Positions 33,870 to 43,106 are shown, numbered from the stretch's first letter. The stretch is DNA of 64,000 nt from Flavobacterium sp. LC2016-23 (GCF_009674775.1 NZ_WKKE01000026.1:1-64000), one strand, 5' to 3'. The notes: generated by a model not told the origin, from the letters alone. Program-made: numbers and translations.

Positions 33870-35087
33870 TTATTTCTTCTTTTGAATGTTTGGCAGAAAG
33901 TATGCTAAAACGCCAATTAAGGGTAAATACGAACTTATGATATACACATATTCAATACTGGTTTTATCCGCAATATAACCTAAAACAGCAGATCCTAAAC
34001 CACCCATTCCGAATGCAAAACCAAAAAACAAACCTGAAATCATTCCAACTTTTCCCGGTTTTAATTCCTGTGCATAAACCAAGATAGCCGAGAATGCAGA
34101 AGCAATCACAATTCCGATAATAACAGCCAGAACACCGGTCCAGAATAAATTGGCGTAAGGCAAAAGCAAGGTAAAGGGTGCGGCTCCTAATATAGAAAAC
34201 CAAATGATATATTTTCTTCCAAAATGATCTCCTAACGGGCCTCCGATTAAAGTTCCTGCCGCAACAGAAGCCAGGAAAATAAATAAGTAATATTGTGATT
34301 CCTGAATGCCTAATGAAAATTTACTCATTAAATAAAAAGTAAAATAACTAGACATACTGGCCATATAAAAAAACTTCGAAAAAATCAGCAGCAATAAAAC
34401 AAGAATCGAAATGGTAATTTTTCTATTCGATAATGCAACTGTTTCTTCTTCTAAAGAGGTCTTTTTGGCAGCTCTTAAACTCATATGATTTTCGTACCAA
34501 ACGGCAATTCTTGACAAGATACCAATTCCGATAACACCTGCAATGACAAACCAGATTACATACGATTGCCCATGCGGTGCAACAACTAAAGCCACTAATA
34601 AAGGTCCGACAGCACTACCGGCATTTCCGCCTAACTGAAAAATAGACTGTGCCAGACCCCGCTTTCCTCCGGATCCCAAAAAAGCAACTCTTGACGCTTC
34701 GGGATGAAAAATAGAAGAACCTATCCCCACTAAAGCCACCGAAACCAGTATCATTACAAATGAAGTTGAAATCGATAATAATCCCAATCCCAAAATCGTA
34801 AAAATCATCGCTGCTACGAGTGAATACGGTTTTGGTTTTTTATCCGTATAGAATCCAACAAAAGGCTGTAATAAAGAGGCTGTCAGCTGGAAAACAAACG
34901 TAATTAATCCGATCTGCGTAAAACTCAGATCGAAGTTTTCTTTTAGGATCGGGTATGTGGACGGAATTACGGATTGCATTAAATCATTTAGTAAATGTGC
35001 AAATGCTATTGAAAATAATATCGAATAAACTGTTTTTTGCGCTAAAGCGCTGCTGTCGATTGCAGCAGTCTGAGTAGATGAATTCAT
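33870..35087 (-). CDS. MFS transporter, Fsr (fosmidomycin resistance) family
   Basis: This membrane protein of 405 residues has twelve predicted helices. The motifs HLLNDLMQSVIPSTYPILK, FVGFYTDKKPKPYSL, FHPEASRVAFLGSGGKRG and QLGGNAGSAVGPLLVAL match the fosmidomycin-resistance branch of the major facilitator superfamily. The substrate cannot be told. It is 19 bp after an AEC-family transporter gene and probably shares its transcript. Confidence 0.9.
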   Translation of the reverse strand: MNSSTQTAAIDSSALAQKTVYSILFSIAFAHLLNDLMQSVIPSTYPILKENFDLSFTQIGLITFVFQLTASLLQPFVGFYTDKKPKPYSLVAAMIFTILGLGLLSISTSFVMILVSVALVGIGSSIFHPEASRVAFLGSGGKRGLAQSIFQLGGNAGSAVGPLLVALVVAPHGQSYVIWFVIAGVIGIGILSRIAVWYENHMSLRAAKKTSLEEETVALSNRKITISILVLLLLIFSKFFYMASMSSYFTFYLMSKFSLGIQESQYYLFIFLASVAAGTLIGGPLGDHFGRKYIIWFSILGAAPFTLLLPYANLFWTGVLAVIIGIVIASAFSAILVYAQELKPGKVGMISGLFFGFAFGMGGLGSAVLGYIADKTSIEYVYIISSYLPLIGVLAYFLPNIQKKK

Positions 35088-35106
35088 AATGTGGTAAACA
35101 AAAAAT

Positions 35107-36018
35107 TTATATAAAACTAACTATAAAATACCAGACGGCAAGGGTTATGAACGAAACCGGTATTCCGAAACCAATCATCATGCTGCTTAATTTAGGTTTT
35201 AATCCGTAAGTCGAAGCCAGAATTGCACCGGTTATCATGGGTGCCATTGCCATTTCCATAACTGTTATTTTAATAGCCTCTGAATGCTGTTTTAAAATCA
35301 AAACATATAAAATCAGGATTACCAGAGGAGCCAGAATTAATTTATAAAAAAGTCCGAGTCGCAAAAATTTCCAATGTCTGCTTTTTCGGTCAAATGTAAG
35401 CTGCAGACCTACCGAAAGCAAGGCCAGAGGTGTAACAAAACTTCCAATTTTCAATAGAAGAGCCTGTAAGTCGTCGTTAAATTCAAAACTAAAAACATTC
35501 ATCAGGCAGGCAAAAACGAAAGTCAGAAACGGAGGAAAAAGAGCCACCTTTTTTAGAATACCGAAAGCATCCGCACTTCCCTTAGAATAAAAAGCAGCCA
35601 CGAAAACACCTAAGGTCGAAACTACGACAAATGTCCCCGGCTGATCGACAAGAACGGCTGTCTCCAGACCTTTTTTTCCAAATAAGGCTTCAATTATCGG
35701 ATAACCCAAAAAAGAACTATTACTTAATCCTGCGGTGAGAATCATGCAGCCAATCAATTTATTAGACCAGCCCATTCGTCTTCCTAAAAAATGAAAAAAG
35801 ATAAAAGCCAGCAGAAAACTAATCCAGCCTGCTCCTATTGGAAATAATAATTCCGGATTCCATTTTATTTTTGGAATATGATATAAGGTAATCGCAGGCA
35901 GGCAAAAATAAAGGACAATTTTGTTTAAATACTTGTAGATATTCACCGGAAACTGCTTTATTCTTTGCAAAAGCAAACCTAAAGCCAGGAAGAAGAATAT
36001 TAGAATAAAGTTGTTCAT
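35107..36018 (-). CDS. AEC-family transporter
   Basis: The 303-residue protein has about ten membrane helices, the internal GLSNSSFLGYPIIEALFG motif, and ends TGAILASTYGLKPKLSSMMIGFGIPVSF, typical of the auxin efflux carrier family that moves organic acids such as malate. It is upstream of, and probably co-transcribed with, the Fsr-like MFS gene. Confidence 0.88.
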   Translation of the reverse strand: MNNFILIFFFLALGLLLQRIKQFPVNIYKYLNKIVLYFCLPAITLYHIPKIKWNPELLFPIGAGWISFLLAFIFFHFLGRRMGWSNKLIGCMILTAGLSNSSFLGYPIIEALFGKKGLETAVLVDQPGTFVVVSTLGVFVAAFYSKGSADAFGILKKVALFPPFLTFVFACLMNVFSFEFNDDLQALLLKIGSFVTPLALLSVGLQLTFDRKSRHWKFLRLGLFYKLILAPLVILILYVLILKQHSEAIKITVMEMAMAPMITGAILASTYGLKPKLSSMMIGFGIPVSFITLAVWYFIVSFI

Positions 36019-36107
36019 AGTGCAGGATTAGGACAAAAATAGGGATTTATAAAACACTGAAGAACATTAATTTTTAGTTAAAACTTTTTTTTATAAAGAA
36101 AACGTTT

Positions 36108-36115
36108 TATATTTG
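36108..36115 (+). promoter_or_regulatory. -7 box TATATTTG of the Rrf2 gene
   Basis: It matches TAnnTTTG and overlaps the first two bases of the operator at 36114, so bound regulator would block RNA polymerase. Confidence 0.65.
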
Positions 36116-36132
36116 TAACATATTTTATTACA
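36114..36132. promoter_or_regulatory. Rrf2-type operator 1 (TGTAA-N9-TTACA)
   Basis: TGTAACATATTTTATTACA is an inverted repeat that ends two bases before the Rrf2 start codon. The site at 36563 matches it at 17 of 19 bases. Confidence 0.75.
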
Positions 36133-36134
36133 GT

Positions 36135-36542
36135 ATGATTTCAGGTAAATTTGCCATAACGATTCACATTTTAACTTTACTCACTAAATTCCCCAATGAT
36201 TTTTTATCATCGGAATTTATTGCAGGAAGTATGAACCTAAATCCTGTTTTGGTTCGTAAAGAGATTGCGAATTTAAAAGCACATCATATTGTAGAAAGTA
36301 AAGAAGGAAAAAATGGGGGTACCAAATTATCTAAGGAAGCTTCAGATATCACTTTAAAAGAAATATTCGAAATGACTTTTGACAAAATCAATTTAGGTTA
36401 TGCCAAAAATCAGCCGAATCCTGACTGTCCGGTTGGAAAAAAAGTCAACCAGAATTTGGCTGAGTTATATGACGATATCAACGAAAAAGTAGGTTTACAA
36501 TTGAAAAAAATCACACTGGAAGATTTTTCGAGTCAGTTTTAA
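36135..36542 (+). CDS. Rrf2-family transcriptional regulator (YwnA-like)
   Basis: The 135-residue protein has an N-terminal winged helix (GKFAITIHILTLL, SSEFIAGSMNLNPVLVRKEIANLK) and a C-terminal helix. The single Cys in NPDCPVGKK rules out an IscR-type iron-sulfur cluster. It resembles YwnA-like repressors that respond to disulfide or electrophile stress. Matching operators sit at its own promoter and at that of the NAD(P)-binding gene 56 bp downstream, so it probably controls both. It would act as a dimer in the cytosol. Confidence 0.87.
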   Translation: MISGKFAITIHILTLLTKFPNDFLSSEFIAGSMNLNPVLVRKEIANLKAHHIVESKEGKNGGTKLSKEASDITLKEIFEMTFDKINLGYAKNQPNPDCPVGKKVNQNLAELYDDINEKVGLQLKKITLEDFSSQF

Positions 36543-36562
36543 TCCCTTTTTTTACACAAAAC

Positions 36563-36581
36563 TGTAACATTTTTTATTACT
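36563..36581. promoter_or_regulatory. Rrf2-type operator 2
   Basis: TGTAACATTTTTTATTACT lies 17 bases before the start of the NAD(P)-binding gene and matches operator 1 at all but two positions. Confidence 0.75.
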
Positions 36582-36597
36582 AATTAAATTATATATT

Positions 36598-37239
36598 ATG
36601 AAAATTGCAATCATTGGAGCTACAGGATTTGTTGGCTCCGCTATCTTAAACGAACTAGCATCCAGAAACCAGGACATCACAGCGATCGCCAGAACTCCAA
36701 AAGAAACATCCGCTGTAAATTGGGTAGCAGCAGATATTTTTAATGTGGATATCTTGGCTGAAACGCTAAAAGGACACGATGTTATTATTTCTGCTTATAA
36801 TCCGGGATGGGCTAATCCTAACATTTACGACGATTTTATTGCAGGGTCAAAAGCCATTCAGGAAGCGGTTAAAAAATCAGGTGTTAAACGTTTTATCACG
36901 ATTGGTGGTGCGGGAAGTTTGTTTGTAGCGCCAGGTTTACAAGCGGTTGATACTCCGGATTTTCCAAAAGAATATCACGCCGGAGCAACTGCAGCAAGAG
37001 ATTATTTGAATCTTTTGAAAGAAGAAAAAGATCTGGACTGGGCCTTTTTTAGCCCTGCTTTCGAAATGCATCAGGGAATCACAACCGGAAGAACAGGAAA
37101 ATACCGTTTAGGTTTAGAAAACCCGGTTTTCAACGATGAACAAAGAAGTATTCTTTCGGTTGAAGATTTAGCAGTTGTTATTGCCGATGAAGCAGAAAAT
37201 GCAAGACACCATCAGGTTCGTTTTACAGCGGCATATTAA
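36598..37239 (+). CDS. NAD(P)-binding atypical SDR (YwnB-like)
   Basis: The 213-residue protein starts with the Rossmann motif KIAIIGATGFVGSAIL and contains ISAYNPGW and RFITIGGAGSL, as in NmrA-like atypical SDRs. The family pairs with Rrf2-type regulators, as here, and may act as a quinone or aldehyde reductase or a redox sensor. It carries its own Rrf2-type operator. Confidence 0.85.
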   Translation: MKIAIIGATGFVGSAILNELASRNQDITAIARTPKETSAVNWVAADIFNVDILAETLKGHDVIISAYNPGWANPNIYDDFIAGSKAIQEAVKKSGVKRFITIGGAGSLFVAPGLQAVDTPDFPKEYHAGATAARDYLNLLKEEKDLDWAFFSPAFEMHQGITTGRTGKYRLGLENPVFNDEQRSILSVEDLAVVIADEAENARHHQVRFTAAY

Positions 37240-37282
37240 GAGGAAGGTTCTGAGGTACTGAGTTGCTGAGGTACTGAGACTA
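37240..37282. repeat. Family B word repeat
   Basis: GGTTCTGAGGTACTGAG and GCTGAGGTACTGAG direct words form one half of a family B element, just after the NAD(P)-binding gene. Confidence 0.65.
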
Positions 37283-37295
37283 TAGGCTTTTTTTT

Positions 37296-37485
37296 GCCAC
37301 GAATTACACGAATTTTCACGAATTTTCACGAATTTTTTTTCTCATTTTTGTCATCCTGACGCAGGAAGGATCACACTCGTAACTCCACACAGAAAGTCGC
37401 CAATCTTTGTAGAATATCAATGTGATCCTTCCTGCGTCAGGATGACAGCACTAAAAAAATCTTGTAAATTCGTGTAATTCGTGGC
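37296..37485. repeat. Nested double inverted repeat (outer 20 bp, inner 27 bp)
   Basis: Outer arms GCCACGAATTACACGAATTT (37296-37315) and its exact reverse complement (37466-37485) enclose inner arms at 37349-37375 and 37421-37447. The inner arms are perfect over 27 bp and contain CATCCTGACGCAGGAAGGAT. It sits between the NAD(P)-binding gene and meaB, fills most of a gap of about 300 bp and resembles a composite of two mobile palindromes. Confidence 0.88.
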
Positions 37486-37545
37486 AAACTAACTTTTTGA
37501 AACTGTCTTTGTTTTCTGTACTTTTACAAAACCAAAAAGCACACT

Positions 37546-38637
37546 TTGTCAAGTTTAAAAAAACAATCAGGCAGTTTACACGAGAAAGCCGGGATTTCAC
37601 CTCCTGAAATCACCAATAGTGCTGCTATCCATCAGATTCAGAAAAACAGAAGGAAACAACCTTCATCGGCTGAATTAATAAATGGAATTCTGGATCAGAA
37701 CAGAACGGCTTTAAGCCGTGCTATTACTCTGGTCGAAAGCACTCATCCTGAACATGCTGAAAAAGCAAATGAAGTAATCCAGGGGTGTCTTCCTCATGCC
37801 AATAAATCCATACGCATTGGGATTACCGGAGTTCCGGGGGTTGGGAAAAGTACTTTTATAGAAGCTTTTGGAAAATTCCTTACCGCGTTGGGTAAAAAAG
37901 TGGCCGTATTGGCAGTTGATCCAAGCAGCTCACTGTCACATGGAAGCATTTTAGGAGACAAAACCCGAATGGAAGAATTGGTAAAGGATGAAAATGCTTT
38001 CATCAGACCGAGTGCTTCCGGAGATACTTTGGGCGGAGTTGCCAGAAAAACCCGTGAATCGATTATTTTGTGTGAAGCCGCAGGTTTTGATACTATTATT
38101 ATTGAAACCGTTGGTGTAGGACAAAGCGAAACCGCTGTTCACAGTATGGTTGACTTTTTTCTGTTATTGAAAATTTCCGGTGCCGGTGATGAACTTCAGG
38201 GAATCAAACGTGGTATTATGGAAATGGCAGATGCTATTGTCATCAATAAGGCCGATGGTGACAACATCAAAAAAGCGCAGCAGGCGAAACTGGAATTCAA
38301 CAGGGCTTTGCATTTATTTCCTCCAAAAAAATCAAACTGGCAGCCAAAAGTTACGACTTGCAGTGCCATCACCAATGAAGGAATTTCTGAAATCTGGGAG
38401 ACTATTTCCCAATATTTTGTAAAGACAAATGCATCTGGTTTCTTTCAGGAAAAACGAAAAGAACAAAATCAGTTCTGGATGATGGAAACTATCGATGAAC
38501 ATTTGAAATCAAACTTTTACAATCAGCCCGGGATTATTCGGCAATTGGAACAAATTAAAAAAGCGGTGCAAAATGATGAAATATCACCTTTTGCAGCCGC
38601 CCGGTTTTTATTAAGTGAATATAAAAAACAGCTCTAA
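37546..38637 (+). CDS. meaB: Methylmalonyl-CoA mutase-associated GTPase MeaB
   Basis: The 363-residue G3E-type GTPase has GITGVPGVGKSTFIEA (P-loop), VLAVDPSSSLSHGSILGDKTRM, IIIETVGVGQSE and VINKAD, the pattern of MeaB/ArgK. MeaB guards and loads adenosylcobalamin on methylmalonyl-CoA mutase in propionate metabolism. The start is TTG at 37546, with no ATG upstream in frame; the N-terminal 60 residues are family-like. The last codons and stop lie within a terminator hairpin. The PduO enzyme at 12317 would make its cofactor. Confidence 0.93.
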   Translation: MSSLKKQSGSLHEKAGISPPEITNSAAIHQIQKNRRKQPSSAELINGILDQNRTALSRAITLVESTHPEHAEKANEVIQGCLPHANKSIRIGITGVPGVGKSTFIEAFGKFLTALGKKVAVLAVDPSSSLSHGSILGDKTRMEELVKDENAFIRPSASGDTLGGVARKTRESIILCEAAGFDTIIIETVGVGQSETAVHSMVDFFLLLKISGAGDELQGIKRGIMEMADAIVINKADGDNIKKAQQAKLEFNRALHLFPPKKSNWQPKVTTCSAITNEGISEIWETISQYFVKTNASGFFQEKRKEQNQFWMMETIDEHLKSNFYNQPGIIRQLEQIKKAVQNDEISPFAAARFLLSEYKKQL

Positions 38638-38656
38638 ATTCCTTAAAGCTGTTTTT
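38624..38656. terminator. Terminator overlapping the meaB stop codon
   Basis: AAAAACAGCT and AGCTGTTTTT form a perfect 10-bp stem. The TAA at 38635 lies in the loop. It can end both meaB and the convergent lipoprotein gene. Confidence 0.85.
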
Positions 38657-38664
38657 AATTTCAT

Positions 38665-39207
38665 TTACTTCTCATTTACATTAATTGCAATGGTATAAGT
38701 TCCTTCACTTTCTTGAATAGGATATTTACCAGGAGTTAAAATGTCTGAATTGAATTTTAAAGATTTCACTAATTCCGGAGCTATAATTTGCCCCTCAGGT
38801 ATTACATAAACTCCGTTTCTTACTAATTCTTTCTGATGCTCTGCAGTCAAGGCACTTTTTTGAATTTCCATAACAAAATTTCCTTTTTCATTTGCAACAC
38901 GTACCGGTGTTCCGGTAGGTTGTGGTTTAAAAAAGTTGTGCCAGCTAAAGGTATAAATATCATAACAAAATCCTTCTGGCTGACTGCAATCAATGTTATG
39001 CGCTCCCCAATTTCGCACAATAATTGCATCGTCGTCATAGATTCTTCTGGAAACTGACTGATTTTGCTGCTCTGTTTTTAAGGATTCCGCATTTTGATCT
39101 TCACCGGATTCGTTGTTACAGCTTATAAAAAAAGCTGCAAACACAAAAACGAACATTCCTTTTACTACTTGAGATTTTTTTAATTTTTTTTGTTGTAAAT
39201 TTTTCAT
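38665..39207 (-). CDS. Hypothetical lipoprotein
   Basis: The 180-residue protein has a long basic start, a hydrophobic helix (about 18-30) and a lipobox FFISC, so it should be lipid-anchored. The mature part has DDDAIIVRNWGAHNIDCSQPEGFCY, an unrecognised Trp/Cys motif, and a strand-rich end. I cannot name a family. It is a single gene with a 249-bp upstream gap. Confidence 0.7.
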   Translation of the reverse strand: MKNLQQKKLKKSQVVKGMFVFVFAAFFISCNNESGEDQNAESLKTEQQNQSVSRRIYDDDAIIVRNWGAHNIDCSQPEGFCYDIYTFSWHNFFKPQPTGTPVRVANEKGNFVMEIQKSALTAEHQKELVRNGVYVIPEGQIIAPELVKSLKFNSDILTPGKYPIQESEGTYTIAINVNEK

Positions 39208-39397
39208 AATACATAAATTTAATTGACCTTACTCTATCACAGGCTTTTCAGGTTACGCCTTTTGGTTTATGATATATCAATTAAATTTATTTTTTGTTAC
39301 CCTCTCATTTGGCTTTTAATTCAAAAAAAATAAGAATTGTTCCATTGCTTTCATTCTCCTCCAGTTTAAATTGTCAGTAAATCAATCTTTTTAAAAG

Positions 39398-39439
39398 AAA
39401 AAGCTGCTAAGTATGAAATTACATACCCAGCAGCTTTTT
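39398..39439. terminator. Terminator of the LTA-synthase-like gene
   Basis: AAAAAGCTGCT and AGCAGCTTTTT are perfect 11-bp arms with T runs on both strands, just past the minus-strand stop at 39457. The rest of the gap to 39207 is AT-rich leader of the lipoprotein gene with no other feature seen. Confidence 0.88.
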
Positions 39440-39456
39440 TTAAAATGAAGTGAAAA

Positions 39457-41400
39457 TTATTTTTTTGTACCTCTAAGTTTATATTTGTTTTCCTTGTACA
39501 AATTTCCTGCTGTAATTACATGTGCCAAAGCATCTTTGGCCAGTTCTTCGTTTAGTTTTACAGGAATCAGGGTCGTATCATTTTTGATTTCAAATTGCAG
39601 TGGTTTCAGATTCGGCTGCATAATCACAACCTGATTCTCTACCCTGAACGCATTGATATCATTAAACTGCATAATCGATCGTCCCTGCACTTTAGCGTCC
39701 AGTTTATTCAGGTTTCTCCCCACCATTGGCGTTTCAAACGGAATTCCCAAATACCCTAACAAGGTTGGCGGAATATCAATCTGACTTGCCAGTTTGCTGT
39801 ATACTCCCCCTTTTTGAACTCCGGGTCCCATTATTAAGGCCGGAATATGGAATTTATTGATTGGTACAAGATTCTTTCCGTACGTTCTTGTATTATGATC
39901 GGCGATGACAATAAAAATCGTATTTTTAAAATAAGCTTCTTTTTTAGCCATTTCGAAGAATTTTCCAATCGAAAAATCGGCATATTTCATGGCGTTATTT
40001 ACAGTTGCAGGTTTCTGATCGTATGGTTTTATTCTTCCTGCCGGATATTCAAAAGGTTCGTGATTTGAAGTCGAAAACATTAAGGAGAAGAAAGGTTTGT
40101 TGCCTTTCGCCTTAAAATAATTGTTTGCTTTGGTCACTAAATCTTCATCAGAATAGCCCCAGGTTCCTTTGAAAGCATATTTGTTTCCATCAGATTCAAA
40201 ATCTTCCTGATCCACAATATCCTGAAAACCGTTTCCGTTGAAAAACGAAGCCATATTATCAAAATTGGCCATTCCGCCATAAATAAAACTGGTTTCGTAT
40301 CCTTTTTGTTTTAAAGCATCCGCCAGGGTAAAAAATCCTTGTTGAGAGTTCCCTAATTTCACTACGCTTTCAGATGGTGAAGGCAGAAATCCGGTCACAA
40401 CAGCTTCTATTCCGCGTACGCTTCGGGTTCCTGTACAATACAAATTGGTAAATAACAAGCCTTCTTTCGATAATTTATCAAATTCAGGAGTTAGTGGTTT
40501 TCCTCCTAAAATCCCAACATACTCTGCACCTAAGCTTTCCTGCAAAAAGATCACCAGATTATAGGGCTTCTGTACCGTTGTATCGGGTTGCTGCACATGA
40601 AGAAACGGAATTTCAGCATCGGTAAAATCGGTTGGTCCGGCGATCATGTATTTTTTGACGCGGGCGATCGCTTCGGCTTCCTCCATTTTTCCGTACATTT
40701 TGGTGTTTCCTTCATTTTTAATGGAATATGCCGCAAAAGCAACGGTATAAAAAGAATTCAATCCCAAAGTATTGGTTAACTGATCTGTAGAAAAAACAGC
40801 ATTACTGGCATTGATTGGCCGTTTTGAGGTAAGACTGGAACGGGCTCCGAAAAACAATAAAAAAGCCACTAACGGAAAAACCATTAATTTGAATTTATAC
40901 GCTGTACTGGTGGTATGAAAAAGTTTTTTCCCTTTTTTGAAAGCAAAATACAAGACCAGCCCCAAAATAAGAAAGGTAACAATGATAGAAGTCAGGTAAC
41001 TTTTCAGAAGCATCCCGACCACTTCCTTCGGATAAATCAGATAGTCTAAGAAAATTTTATTCGGACGTGTGTCGTATTGTTTTACAAAATCGGGCGAGGC
41101 TAATTCAACGAAAAGAATCAGGAACAGGAATAAGAAACTGTAAATCACCAGAAAGTTATTCGTAAACTTAAGCCATTTGCCAGGCAGAAATGTAATTAAA
41201 ACAAAAGGAAGAAAAGACAAATAACATAACAAGATCATATCCATTCGCAGACCGATTGGAAAAATATACCAGAAATTCGGTGTTTCTACGACTCTTTCTT
41301 TAAATAGAAAAAACAAAAATATTCGACTTAAAGTAGTAATCAGCAATCCGATTGCTATGAAATTAAAAACAGGTTTTAAAAAACTTAATTTTTTCATCAT
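39457..41400 (-). CDS. LTA synthase-type phosphoglycerol transferase (sulfatase fold)
   Basis: The 647-residue protein has five N-terminal membrane helices (to about 195) and a large extracytoplasmic sulfatase-fold domain. FLQESLGAEYVGILGG binds metal, CTGTRSVRGIEAVV carries the nucleophilic Thr, and FSTSNHEPFEYP and IVIADHNTR complete the site. Relatives transfer phosphoglycerol or phosphoethanolamine from lipids to envelope glycans (LtaS, OpgB). Which acceptor is used here is unknown. A small acidic protein gene lies upstream. Confidence 0.88.
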   Translation of the reverse strand: MMKKLSFLKPVFNFIAIGLLITTLSRIFLFFLFKERVVETPNFWYIFPIGLRMDMILLCYLSFLPFVLITFLPGKWLKFTNNFLVIYSFLFLFLILFVELASPDFVKQYDTRPNKIFLDYLIYPKEVVGMLLKSYLTSIIVTFLILGLVLYFAFKKGKKLFHTTSTAYKFKLMVFPLVAFLLFFGARSSLTSKRPINASNAVFSTDQLTNTLGLNSFYTVAFAAYSIKNEGNTKMYGKMEEAEAIARVKKYMIAGPTDFTDAEIPFLHVQQPDTTVQKPYNLVIFLQESLGAEYVGILGGKPLTPEFDKLSKEGLLFTNLYCTGTRSVRGIEAVVTGFLPSPSESVVKLGNSQQGFFTLADALKQKGYETSFIYGGMANFDNMASFFNGNGFQDIVDQEDFESDGNKYAFKGTWGYSDEDLVTKANNYFKAKGNKPFFSLMFSTSNHEPFEYPAGRIKPYDQKPATVNNAMKYADFSIGKFFEMAKKEAYFKNTIFIVIADHNTRTYGKNLVPINKFHIPALIMGPGVQKGGVYSKLASQIDIPPTLLGYLGIPFETPMVGRNLNKLDAKVQGRSIMQFNDINAFRVENQVVIMQPNLKPLQFEIKNDTTLIPVKLNEELAKDALAHVITAGNLYKENKYKLRGTKK

Positions 41401-41437
41401 AAAGATTTAGAGCTTAAAAAATAGATTCAAAATAAAA

Positions 41438-41665
41438 TTACTCTTCGTAACGGTTTATTTCTCTGTCGTAGAATTCATTTGCCAGAACAATCAAACCTTC
41501 CATTTCGGCATTCAGTTCTGCCTCATCAAGATCTTCCGCTTCTTCCATAAATTCAACCTCATCATCTTTTAGGTTGATAATAAATCTTGGATAATCAAGG
41601 TGAACGATAAAAATATCATCCGGAAAATCAGTGTTATCTCCGAGTAAAAATTTAGGTAATTCCAT
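41438..41665 (-). CDS. Small acidic hypothetical protein
   Basis: This 75-residue protein is strongly acidic in its second half (DEVEFMEEAEDLDEAELNAEMEG), with no membrane helix. It lies between the LTA-synthase-like and MATE genes in the same direction, at gaps of 37 and 27 bp, so the three may form an operon. I do not know its function. Confidence 0.65.
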   Translation of the reverse strand: MELPKFLLGDNTDFPDDIFIVHLDYPRFIINLKDDEVEFMEEAEDLDEAELNAEMEGLIVLANEFYDREINRYEE

Positions 41666-41692
41666 TTTTATTTATTTTTTTAAGTTTCAAAT

Positions 41693-43078
41693 TTAGTTAT
41701 TTGCAACTGAATTATTAATTAATTTTTTGGTTAAGTAATGAAAACGAATGTACAGGAATATTGCCGCTGAAGTTAATCCGGCCAAAAGTCCAATCCAGAC
41801 TCCCTGTGCTTTCCAGGGGGTGTATTCTGCCAAATAGTAGGAAATCGGAAACCCAATGACCCAATACGCTACAAAAGTAATGTACATCGGTACTTTCACA
41901 TCCTGCAAACCTCGCAAAGCGCCTAAGACCACTACCTGAATTCCGTCGGAAATCTGAAAAACCGCGGCTATTAAAAGTAATTTTGAAGCAATCTCTATTA
42001 CTTCTGTATTGTCTGTAAGCTGCAATGTATTTTCCATATTCAGAAAGAGATAAGGCAAAATGCTATGAAAGGCAATAAATACCGCTGCAAAAACAACTTC
42101 CAGAATAATAGACAGCAAAAACACAGATCGCGCTACGACTACGAGTTTTTTATAATCCATCAGACCTCTTTGATTACTGACACGAATCATGGAAACAACA
42201 CTAAGCCCCATAGCAAACATAAAAGTCAGGGAAGAAAGACTTAGAGCTACCTGATTGGCGGCCTGACTTGTTTTCCCGATATTGCCACAAAGCCAGATGG
42301 AAGCTGTAAAAAGTACTACTTCAAAAAGCATCTGCATGGCGGATGGCAAACCTAAGCTTATAATTTTTCTAAGGGTTTCTTTCTTGATTTCTTCAAAACT
42401 AAAATTCTGAAAGTAAGTTTTAAGCTGTTCTCTTCTCGACAGGATAATGTGCATGAAAAGGACCATCATAATTCTTGAAATTACGGTTCCCAAAGCTGCG
42501 CCTACAATTCCCATTTTAGGAAAAATCCAGACGCCGTAAATCAGCATATAGTTAATTCCGACATGAATTATATTGGCCATAATAATGGCATACATTGAGT
42601 ATTTGGTCATCGATAAGCCATCGGCGAATTGTTTGTATCCCTGATAGATAATAAGCGGCACCAGAGAAAACGCTACCCAGGCCAGGTAAGGTTTTGCCAG
42701 GACAATAACATCTGCAGGCTGGTGCAGTAATTCCATCAAAGGCATAGCCAGCACAATTACTCCGAAAAGCAAAAGACCCAGAATGATACATAAAAACAAT
42801 CCGTGGTGAAACGCAGCACGAATTTTTGATGGATTTTTTTCGGCATCAGCCTCTGCTACAATAGGAGTGATAGCGGTAGAAAATCCTATTCCTAAAGACA
42901 AGGCTATAAAAATCATACTATTGCCCAGCGAAACTGCTGCCAGTTCTGTACTTCCCAATTTCCCTACCATTATATTATCGACGATACCAATTAAGGTATG
43001 TCCGACCATTCCCAGAATAATGGGATAGGCCAGTCTTAAATTATAAGAGAACTCTTTTGTGTAATTTTTTAAATTCAA
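41693..43078 (-). CDS. MATE-family efflux transporter
   Basis: The 461-residue protein has twelve helices, with YPIILGMVGHTLIGIVDNIMVGKLG at the start, GIGFSTAITPIVAEADAEKN, and SSLTFMFAMGLSVVSMIRVSNQRG in the second half. It is a Na+- or H+-coupled multidrug exporter of the NorM type. I chose the TTG at 43078 (LNLKNYT), because the upstream ATG at 43150 would run through a -7 box at 43099-43106 and adds 24 residues unlike the family. Confidence 0.88.
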   Translation of the reverse strand: MNLKNYTKEFSYNLRLAYPIILGMVGHTLIGIVDNIMVGKLGSTELAAVSLGNSMIFIALSLGIGFSTAITPIVAEADAEKNPSKIRAAFHHGLFLCIILGLLLFGVIVLAMPLMELLHQPADVIVLAKPYLAWVAFSLVPLIIYQGYKQFADGLSMTKYSMYAIIMANIIHVGINYMLIYGVWIFPKMGIVGAALGTVISRIMMVLFMHIILSRREQLKTYFQNFSFEEIKKETLRKIISLGLPSAMQMLFEVVLFTASIWLCGNIGKTSQAANQVALSLSSLTFMFAMGLSVVSMIRVSNQRGLMDYKKLVVVARSVFLLSIILEVVFAAVFIAFHSILPYLFLNMENTLQLTDNTEVIEIASKLLLIAAVFQISDGIQVVVLGALRGLQDVKVPMYITFVAYWVIGFPISYYLAEYTPWKAQGVWIGLLAGLTSAAIFLYIRFHYLTKKLINNSVANN

Positions 43079-43098
43079 TTTTACTGCTTTTAAGCTGG

Positions 43099-43106
43099 CA
43101 AAGATA
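43099..43106 (-). promoter_or_regulatory. -7 box TATCTTTG for the MATE gene
   Basis: TATCTTTG on the minus strand lies 20 bases before the TTG start at 43078 and decides between start sites. Confidence 0.6.
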
